A DNA stretch of 7,719 nt from JBDSLU01 sp039916225 (lineage in GTDB: Bacteria; Acidobacteriota; Vicinamibacteria; Vicinamibacterales; Vicinamibacteraceae): NCBI GenBank assembly GCA_039916225.1, contig JBDSLU010000120.1, forward strand, positions 1-7,719, given 5' to 3'. The position numbers and the translations under genes were made by a program. Shown in pieces: positions 1 to 5,351 of the stretch. Below the pieces are notes generated by a model. It searched no databases and was not told the origin of the DNA. It saw only the letters and a program-made list of their open reading frames with translations. Position 1 is the first letter of the stretch; every line of letters begins with the position of its first letter.

Positions 1-1281
1 GTACTTCTGCCGCTTCCACTCGGTCGACGGCATGATGCCCTGGATCTCGCTGGGCAGGTCGACGCCCGACAGCTCGCCGAGGCCGAGCGCTGACGCCCAC
101 TTGTGCATGCGATCGACGCCGAGCAGGTTGCCGACCGAGTAGAAGTAGACGTTGCACGACTTCTCGATGGCGTTGCGCAGCGAGATGCTGTGGTGCGGGC
201 CGCCGGCGTGGCACTTGAAGTAGCGCCCGTAGAACGTCGCCCCGCCGCCGCAGAAGAAGCTCGTCTCCGGGGTGATCACGCCTTCCTCGAGGCCGGCGAT
301 GGCGACCGCGATCTTGAACACCGACCCGGGCGCGTAGCGGCCCTGCAGGGCGCGGTTCTGCAGCGGCTTCAACGGGTCGGTCATCAGCTGGCCCCAGGTC
401 TTGGCCGCGATGCCGCTGGCGAAATCGTTCGGATCGAACGTCGGCACGCTGGCCAGCGCCAGGACCTCGCCGTTGCGCGGGTCGAGCATCACCGCCGAGC
501 CGTTGTAGCCGGCAATGCGGAAGCCTTCCTCGGCGGCGCGCTGCACGTCGGCGTCGATCGTCAGCTGGACGCGCTTGCCTTCGCCGGGCTCGTCGCGGCG
601 CAGCACCTTGACCTCGCGGCCGACGCTGTTGACGGTGACGACGCGGGCGCCGTCCTGGCCCATCAGCAGGCTGTTGTAAGTCGCTTCGAGGCCGGCCTGC
701 CCGATCAGCGAGCCCGGCTTGACCTGCCCGAAGGCTGGCTGCTCGAGCTGCTTGGCGGTGATCTCGCCGACGTAGCCGAACAGGTGCGCGGCGAAGTCGC
801 GCGGATAGTTGCGCGTCGGGACGCGCTCGACCAGCACGTCGCTCAGCTCGTGCTTGCGCGCCAGCACCGAGGCGATCTGCGGCTCGTTGGCGTCGGCGAG
901 GATGCGGATCGGCTGATAGCGCGGCAGGGCGCGGCCGCGCTCGACGGCGTCGCGGACGTAGCGCTCTTCGACGCCGGTCACCGCCGCCAGCATGCGCATC
1001 GAGCTATCGAGGTTGTGCGCCTGCTCGCGCAGCAACGAGATGTTCAACGCCTCGCGGTTCTCGACCAGCACCTTGCCGTGCCGATCGAACATCGCCCCAC
1101 GTGGTGCGCGCAGCGGGATCTCGCGGGTGTGGTTGTTCTCGGCTTCCTCGAGGAACTTGTCGTGCTGCAGGACCTGGATGGCCCAGAACGACACGACCAG
1201 CAGGAAGAACATCACGCCGAGCCCGGTCTGCATCGCAGTCAGGCGCGCGTTCAGGTTGGTGCGATCGTCGGGAATGATCAT
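1..1281 (-). CDS. mrdA: Penicillin-binding protein 2 (elongasome transpeptidase), 3' end cut by window
   Basis: Class B PBP2, the DD-transpeptidase that cross-links new peptidoglycan in the periplasm during lateral elongation, partnering RodA and the MreBCD scaffold. The window holds the first 427 codons; the family is usually about 600-650 residues, so the C-terminal third, including the KTG motif, lies off the left edge. Visible: a short cytoplasmic N-terminus, one membrane anchor at about residues 16-39, the pedestal start with the conserved RGAMFDRHG block (61-69), and the transpeptidase domain from about 240. The catalytic SxxK is S320-V-F-K323 after APG, and the SxN motif is S375-C-N377. 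C344, C357, H363 and C376 may form a metal site. The ATG at 1281 is the only standard start after the preceding stop and has GGAAG 7 bases upstream. It follows mreD by 34 bases, so cotranscription is likely. Identity is secure; the missing part cannot be judged. Confidence 0.96.
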   Translation of the reverse strand, partial: MIIPDDRTNLNARLTAMQTGLGVMFFLLVVSFWAIQVLQHDKFLEEAENNHTREIPLRAPRGAMFDRHGKVLVENREALNISLLREQAHNLDSSMRMLAAVTGVEERYVRDAVERGRALPRYQPIRILADANEPQIASVLARKHELSDVLVERVPTRNYPRDFAAHLFGYVGEITAKQLEQPAFGQVKPGSLIGQAGLEATYNSLLMGQDGARVVTVNSVGREVKVLRRDEPGEGKRVQLTIDADVQRAAEEGFRIAGYNGSAVMLDPRNGEVLALASVPTFDPNDFASGIAAKTWGQLMTDPLKPLQNRALQGRYAPGSVFKIAVAIAGLEEGVITPETSFFCGGGATFYGRYFKCHAGGPHHSISLRNAIEKSCNVYFYSVGNLLGVDRMHKWASALGLGELSGVDLPSEIQGIMPSTEWKRQKY

Positions 1282-1315
1282 CGCCGCACTTCCGGTCCGG
1301 ACCGCCGAGGCATCG

Positions 1316-1810
1316 TCAATACCCCCGCCGCAGCCGGCGGCGCATGAGGAACGCGGGAATCGCGTTCGAGGCGACCATCAGCGCGATGCCGACGACGGCC
1401 GTCGCCAGCGCCCGCGCGCCCGCCTGCCGCCACGGCATGTCGAAGCCGCGGCGCTCGATCACCGCGTAGAGGCCCAGGAACACCAGCTCGTTCAGCGCCG
1501 CGCCGACGGCGAGCACGACGAACCGCGTCATCGCGTTGGCGACGATGAACTGCGAGCCGACGACGCCGGCGCCGAAGCCGACCAGCGTCTTGGCGACGCC
1601 GCCCACGCCAATTGTACCGGCGGACAGCACGTCCTGCGCGAGTCCGGCCGCGGCACCAGTCAGCAGCCCGCTGGCTGGACCGAACTGGAGCGCGGCCCAG
1701 ACGACCACCACCAGGACGAGGTCGATGCCGGCGCCGTTCCGGCCGAAGAAGGGCGACGTCTGGAGCGCCAGCGCCGCGATGACCAGCGCGCCGACCAGGG
1801 CGCCCTTCAT
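1316..1810 (-). CDS. mreD: Rod shape-determining protein MreD
   Basis: Small integral inner-membrane protein of the elongasome, 164 residues, the usual length for MreD. The sequence is almost entirely hydrophobic, with about five predicted membrane segments (roughly residues 3-20, 28-48, 68-88, 90-117 and 131-153). A polar GLAQDVLSAG loop near residues 56-65 resembles the conserved G-hx-D element of the family. It lies between mreC and mrdA, where MreD is expected, and position carries much of the call because MreD diverges fast. Its ATG overlaps the mreC stop in an ATGA, a sign of translational coupling. A GGGAGG Shine-Dalgarno sits 5 bases upstream of the ATG, inside mreC. The C-terminus is strongly basic (RRRLRRGY), consistent with a cytoplasmic end. 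Confidence 0.93.
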   Translation of the reverse strand: MKGALVGALVIAALALQTSPFFGRNGAGIDLVLVVVVWAALQFGPASGLLTGAAAGLAQDVLSAGTIGVGGVAKTLVGFGAGVVGSQFIVANAMTRFVVLAVGAALNELVFLGLYAVIERRGFDMPWRQAGARALATAVVGIALMVASNAIPAFLMRRRLRRGY

Positions 1811-2985
1811 CGCGGCCTCCCAGGAGGCGCGGGCGATGCGGTGGCCGGCTGGGCCGTCGGCGGACGCGGCGTCTGGGCCGGCGGGGTCTGGGCCGGCGGA
1901 GGCTGGGCCGGCTTGGTCTGGGCCGGTGGGGTCTGGGCCGGTGGGGTCGGGGAGGCCGGCGGCGTCGCCGGCGCCGGCGTCGGCCGGGCGGGCGCGGGAC
2001 GCGGAGCCGCCGGACCTGCAGCGCCAGACGGCCGGCCCCCAGGCTGGAGGGGCGCGGTCGGCGCGGCCGGCGTGGTCGCGGCGCCGGCGGCCGGCGCGGT
2101 GGGCCGGGTCGGGGCCGGCGGACGGGTGGCAAAGGCGCCGCCGGCCGGTGACGGCCCGGTGAGCTGCGGCGGGTCGAGCACCACGAGCACGGCGCCCACT
2201 TCGGCGAAATCGACCGCCGGCGTCACCCCGATCCGCTTGTAGAGGCCGACGCCCTTCTCCACCAGGCTCAGGGTCCCGATGGTGATGCCGCGCGGAAAGA
2301 TGCTGTCGAGGCCGGAGGTCACCAGGCGATCGCCGACCTTGGCGTCCGACAGGTTCGACACGAACTGGAGGTCGAGCGGCAGCTCGCTGTCCCGATCCGA
2401 TCCGACCACCACGCCGCCGACGCCCGAACGCTCGACGATGGCGCCGGCCGCAGCCTCACGGTCGATCAGGAGCTGGACCTTGGCGGCGTAGAGCGGCGGC
2501 GGCTCGACGATCCGGCCGACCACGCCGGACGGCGCGATCACCGCCATGTCCTTGCGCAGCCCGCTCGAGGATCCCTTGTCGATGGTGAGGGTGCGGAAGA
2601 TGCCGGTGGCGTCGCCGGCGATGACCGTGGCCGCCACCGTCCGCAGCGGCGTCCGCTCGCGCAGATCCAGGATCTTCTCGAGCTGGGCCGCTCGCAGGGC
2701 CTGGGCGTGCTGTTCGAGCAGCTTGACCTGCACCTGGGCCAGCGACTGGCGCAGCTGCAGGTTCTCCACGTGCGCGCCGCGGAGGCCGAAATAGCCGTCC
2801 CACACCGACCGGCCTCCGCCGAAGACCCAGGCCGTGCCGAGCTGGACCTGCGAGAACACGCCGAAGGTGACCGCCTGCAGCACCCGGGTGCCGGCGGAGG
2901 TGCGGACCTGCGCAGAAATGAGAATCACCTGGGCCACCAAGGTGGCCAGGAGCAGGTAGCCGGTGCGGCGATGGATCTCGAGCAC
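1807..2985 (-). CDS. mreC: Rod shape-determining protein MreC with long Pro/Ala-rich tail
   Basis: Bitopic elongasome protein that links MreB to periplasmic PBP2. The product is 392 residues against roughly 270-330 in typical MreC proteins. Order: short N-terminus, membrane anchor at about residues 9-25, coiled coil at about 72-112, and the MreC beta-domain core at about 115-272. The core holds family-like stretches such as GIFRTLTIDKG (128-138), GVVGRI (154-159) and FPRGITIG (230-237). From about residue 272 to the end is a low-complexity Pro/Ala/Thr tail with PPAQT repeats. The start is a GTG at 2985, 38 bases after the mreB stop; no other standard start lies in frame nearby, and no good Shine-Dalgarno is visible, so reinitiation from mreB is likely. 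The frame stays open far upstream across mreB, but that extension is a GC-rich artefact. The stop overlaps the mreD ATG by 4 bases. Confidence 0.93.
   Translation of the reverse strand: MLEIHRRTGYLLLATLVAQVILISAQVRTSAGTRVLQAVTFGVFSQVQLGTAWVFGGGRSVWDGYFGLRGAHVENLQLRQSLAQVQVKLLEQHAQALRAAQLEKILDLRERTPLRTVAATVIAGDATGIFRTLTIDKGSSSGLRKDMAVIAPSGVVGRIVEPPPLYAAKVQLLIDREAAAGAIVERSGVGGVVVGSDRDSELPLDLQFVSNLSDAKVGDRLVTSGLDSIFPRGITIGTLSLVEKGVGLYKRIGVTPAVDFAEVGAVLVVLDPPQLTGPSPAGGAFATRPPAPTRPTAPAAGAATTPAAPTAPLQPGGRPSGAAGPAAPRPAPARPTPAPATPPASPTPPAQTPPAQTKPAQPPPAQTPPAQTPRPPTAQPATASPAPPGRPR
1815..1828 (-). promoter_or_regulatory. mreD Shine-Dalgarno inside a short inverted repeat
   Basis: On the minus strand the mreD ribosome-binding site GGGAGG (1821-1816) forms one arm of the palindrome GCCTCC-TG-GGAGGC. 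As RNA it could fold as a 5-bp stem with a 4-base loop that hides the site. The repeat lies in the last codons of mreC, so ribosomes finishing mreC would melt it. This fits coupled translation at the ATGA overlap. The palindrome and spacing are seen directly; the regulatory role is inference. Confidence 0.45.
1871..1945 (-). repeat. 15-bp tandem repeat in the mreC tail (five units)
   Basis: Five consecutive 15-bp units on the plus strand (starting at 1871, 1886, 1901, 1916 and 1931) share the core GTCTGGGCCGGYGGG. Units 4 and 5 are identical; unit 3 is the most diverged. Read on the coding minus strand they encode PPAQT-type pentapeptides at about MreC residues 347-371. The period is a multiple of three, so copy-number change would alter tail length without a frameshift. 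Degenerate similar sequence continues on both sides. Confidence 0.85.
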
Positions 2986-3023
2986 GGTTGGGCCGGAATG
3001 CGCGACGGCGCGAAGCGGCGCGA

Positions 3024-4049
3024 TCAGTCGATCGACACTTTTCGCAGGAGGTTGAAGTCCGACAGCATCTTCCCCGCCCCGAGCACCACCGAGGACAGCG
3101 GATCCTCGGCCATGGCCAGCGGCAGGCCGGTCTCCTCGCGCAGGCGCTTGTCGAGGTTCTTCAGGAGCGAACCTCCTCCGGTGAGCACGATGCCGCGGTC
3201 GACGATGTCGGCCGACAGCTCCGGCGGGGTCCGCTCGAGGGCGACCCGCACCGCGTCGACGATGACGTTGACCGTCTCGGCCAGCGCCTCGCGGATCTCC
3301 TCGTCGCTGATGGTGATGGTCTTGGGCACCCCTTCGATGAGGTGGCGTCCCTTGATCTCCATGGTGATCGGCTCGTCGAGGGGGTAGGCCGAGCCGACTT
3401 CCATCTTGATCGCCTCGGCGGTGCGCTCGCCGATCAGCAGGTTGTAGGTCTTCTTGACGTACTGGATGATTGCCTCGTCCATCTCGTTGCCGGCGACGCG
3501 GACGGCCTTCGAGTAGACGATGCCGGCGAGCGAGATGACGGCGATGTCGGTGGTGCCGCCGCCGATGTCGACAATCATGTTGCCCGACGGCTCGGTGATC
3601 GGCATGCCGGCGCCGATCGCCGCCGCCATCGCTTCCTCGACCAGATAGACCTCGCTGGCCTTGGCGCGATACGCGCTGTCCTTGACCGCCCGCTTCTCGA
3701 CCTGGGTGATCTCCGACGGCACGCCGATGACGATGCGCGGCCGCACCCACACGTTGCGGTTGTGGGCCTTCTTGATGAAGTAGGCCAGCATCTTCTCGGT
3801 GACGTCGAAGTCGGCGATGACGCCGTCCTTCATCGGCTTGATGGCGACGATGTTGCCGGGCGTGCGACCGAGCATGTCCTTGGCGTCGCGGCCGACAGCC
3901 TCGACGCGACCGTTGACCTTGTTGATCGCGACGATCGACGGCTCGTTCACGACGATGCCCTTCCCGCGCGCGTAGACGCAGGTGTTGGCCGTGCCGAGGT
4001 CGATCGCGAGATCGCTCGAGAACAACGAAAACAACGAACGCAGGCTCAC
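3024..4049 (-). CDS. mreB: Rod shape-determining protein MreB (bacterial actin)
   Basis: Actin-like ATPase that polymerises under the inner membrane and positions the peptidoglycan elongation machinery. The product is 341 residues, full length for the family. Visible: a short N-terminal stretch with alternating bulky hydrophobic residues (MSLRSLFSLF) that may help membrane binding; phosphate-1 motif DLGTANT at 17-23; the E138-E139 region (VEEAMAAAIG); phosphate-2 motif DIGGGTTDIAV at 161-171; the adenosine loop LTGGGSLLKNLD at 289-300; and the conserved AEDPLSSVVLGAGKML near the C-terminus. The start is GTG at 4049, supported by GAGGAG 6 bases upstream. The gene follows the GGDEF gene by 48 bases and precedes mreC by 38, all on one strand. 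No promoter is evident in the short upstream gap. Nothing suggests truncation. Confidence 0.98.
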   Translation of the reverse strand: MSLRSLFSLFSSDLAIDLGTANTCVYARGKGIVVNEPSIVAINKVNGRVEAVGRDAKDMLGRTPGNIVAIKPMKDGVIADFDVTEKMLAYFIKKAHNRNVWVRPRIVIGVPSEITQVEKRAVKDSAYRAKASEVYLVEEAMAAAIGAGMPITEPSGNMIVDIGGGTTDIAVISLAGIVYSKAVRVAGNEMDEAIIQYVKKTYNLLIGERTAEAIKMEVGSAYPLDEPITMEIKGRHLIEGVPKTITISDEEIREALAETVNVIVDAVRVALERTPPELSADIVDRGIVLTGGGSLLKNLDKRLREETGLPLAMAEDPLSSVVLGAGKMLSDFNLLRKVSID

Positions 4050-4055
4050 TCTGTG

Positions 4056-4061
4056 CTCCTC
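4056..4061 (-). promoter_or_regulatory. mreB ribosome-binding site (GAGGAG)
   Basis: GAGGAG on the minus strand lies 6 bases before the GTG at 4049. It is one of the strongest Shine-Dalgarno matches in the operon and fixes the mreB start at a GTG rather than an ATG. Confidence 0.8.
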
Positions 4062-4097
4062 ACGCCGGCCGCGGCCACCATCGGCGCCATGGCGCGG

Positions 4098-5150
4098 TTA
4101 CGACCCATGAATCCCGTTCTTGCCGTGCGCCTTCACCCAGTACATGGCCTCGTCGGCGGCGCGCAGCAGGTCGGTGACCGACTGCCGGCCGCTGTCGCGC
4201 GACGCGAACCCGATCGACGTCGTCAGGCGGACGTCGAGGCCTTCACTGGCGAGAAAGCTGAACTCTGCCACGCGGGCGCGGATGCGCTCCGCCACACTCT
4301 GCGCGCCGCCCTGGTCGGTCTCCGGCAGGACCAGCGCGAACTCGTCACCGCCGTAGCGGGCCAGGATGTCGGTTTCCCGAGCGCACGCGCGAAGGATACC
4401 TGCAAATTCAACCAGCGTGCGGCTGCCGCGCAGGTGACCGTGGCGATCGTTGACGCCCTTGAACCCGTCGAGGTCGAGGAAGATCAGCGACAGCGGCCGA
4501 CCCGACCGCACCGAACGCTTCAGTTCGCGCGTCAGCGCCTGCTTCAGGAAGCGGGCATTGAAGAGCCGGGTGAGGTCGTCCGTGACCGAGAGCGCTTCGG
4601 CCTGGGCCATGCGTCGCGCGTTGTCCAGAGCGACGGCGGCGGGATCGAGCAGCAGGGCGAGGGCCCGTCGGGTGGCGTCGTCGTAGTTCGGCGGGGTTGC
4701 GGCTCGCTCGGCCGCCAGCCCGACGACGGCTCCGATCACCGCGCCGCGGGCGACCAGCGGCAGGCCGAGCGCGGCCACCGGCGGCGCCGACACGAGGTGA
4801 CTCTGGAGATTGGCGGTGACGAGTTCCTCACCGAGGCGGATGACCCGGCTGGCCACTGAGGCGACCATCGCCAGCCCCTCGACGTCCAGCGGGCCGGTCG
4901 CCAGGACCAGCGGCGGTCCCATCAGGTCGTCTTCGAGGACCGTCCAGGAGGCCAACGGCACCCAGGCCTGCAGGCGCCCAACCAGCCACTCAGCCACCCG
5001 CCGGGGCTCGAGTGTCTCGTGCGCCTGGCGGTTGATCTCGGCCAACACCTCCGCACGCCGGGTATCGGCCTCGAGGGTGCGGGGAAGGTGCGCGAGACGG
5101 GCCGACAGGTCCACGCCAGTATTCAGCGGAGTTTCGATCGATGCTATCAC
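4098..5150 (-). CDS. GAF-GGDEF cyclic-dinucleotide synthase, possible Hypr type
   Basis: Soluble signalling enzyme of about 350 residues with no obvious membrane segment. An N-terminal GAF-like sensory domain (about 40-178) is followed by a short helix and a GGDEF domain (about 185-347). GGDEF landmarks: DDLTRLFNARFL (191-202), metal-binding FLDLDGFK (224-231), N234-D-x-H-G-H, and active-site RYGGDEF with GGDEF at 267-271. The product-inhibition I-site RxxD is intact (R258-E-T-D261, five residues before GGDEF). Canonical diguanylate cyclases have GHxxGD here; this protein reads GHLRGS, with Ser243 at the guanine-contacting Asp (PleD D344). That change is known from Hypr GGDEF enzymes making 3',3'-cGAMP, so the product may be cGAMP, c-di-GMP or both. 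The start is uncertain: GTG 5150 is chosen, GTG 5114 (338 residues) is possible, and neither has a good Shine-Dalgarno. The gene sits 48 bases before mreB on the same strand. Confidence 0.9.
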   Translation of the reverse strand: MIASIETPLNTGVDLSARLAHLPRTLEADTRRAEVLAEINRQAHETLEPRRVAEWLVGRLQAWVPLASWTVLEDDLMGPPLVLATGPLDVEGLAMVASVASRVIRLGEELVTANLQSHLVSAPPVAALGLPLVARGAVIGAVVGLAAERAATPPNYDDATRRALALLLDPAAVALDNARRMAQAEALSVTDDLTRLFNARFLKQALTRELKRSVRSGRPLSLIFLDLDGFKGVNDRHGHLRGSRTLVEFAGILRACARETDILARYGGDEFALVLPETDQGGAQSVAERIRARVAEFSFLASEGLDVRLTTSIGFASRDSGRQSVTDLLRAADEAMYWVKAHGKNGIHGS

Positions 5151-5211
5151 ATTGACCCGGCGAGGTTTGCCGCCCTCCGCCCAGCGCCGTCGATGGCTGA
5201 GCTCCGGCGCG

Positions 5212-5277
5212 GCGGGATGACGCGGTGTCGGGGAGGCCACGACGGACGCGCCTTGCTCCGCTGCCGTGTCATCCCGT
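5212..5277. repeat. Long imperfect inverted repeat upstream of ppiD
   Basis: A perfect 9-bp pair, CGGGATGAC (5213-5221) and GTCATCCCG (5268-5276), continues inward through mostly paired bases (several as G-T) to about 5236/5253, leaving a loop of about 16 bases. No T-tract follows, and a terminator is not expected between divergent genes. A regulatory operator, a 5'-leader structure or a dispersed repeat copy are all possible. Confidence 0.6.
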
Positions 5278-5282
5278 AAGAT
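5253..5282 (+). promoter_or_regulatory. Weak candidate promoter for ppiD
   Basis: TTGCTC (5253-5258) and TAAGAT (5277-5282) are separated by 18 bases and resemble sigma-70 -35 and -10 boxes. The -35 matches only three of six consensus positions, while the -10 matches four to five. Initiation would fall near 5289, giving a leader of about 60 bases. The -35 and spacer overlap the 3' arm of the hairpin at 5212-5277. This is a pattern match only. Confidence 0.25.
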
Positions 5283-5351
5283 CACCCGTTCTTTTCGGGC
5301 GTTCGGCGGGCCGACTGTAGGCCGACGGCCACGCCCCAGGAAGTCTTCACG

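Larger units (their letters stand above)
5151..5351. promoter_or_regulatory. Divergent intergenic region between the cyclase-mre operon and ppiD
   Basis: About 200 bases separate two divergently oriented genes, so promoters for both transcription units should lie here. I see a small GC-rich inverted repeat (GCGCCG 5184-5189 with CGGCGC 5205-5210), a long hairpin at 5212-5277, a short CCCG/CGGG hairpin with a T-rich loop (5285-5299), and a near-duplicate GGCCGAC (5310-5316 and 5321-5327). No convincing coding sequence was found. No clear minus-strand promoter could be assigned. Confidence 0.6.

Noticed and set aside
103..2242. Two long plus-strand open frames antisense to mrdA, mreD and mreC
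   Set aside because: They oppose conserved genes. The Gly/Trp/Ala repeats in the second are merely the mreC tail repeat read on the wrong strand.
2986..3750. Extension of the mreC frame upstream across mreB
   Set aside because: The extra sequence is Arg/Gly/His-rich, overlaps mreB in another frame, and the MreC membrane anchor starts just after GTG 2985.
2988..4859. A long plus-strand open frame antisense to mreB and the cyclase
   Set aside because: Low-complexity, charged composition with no recognisable domain. It opposes two certain genes and is a GC-rich shadow.
5285..5299. Terminator-like CCCG/CGGG hairpin with T-rich loop
   Set aside because: The stem is only four pairs, the T-run is in the loop rather than after the stem, and the site lies upstream of a gene between divergent units.
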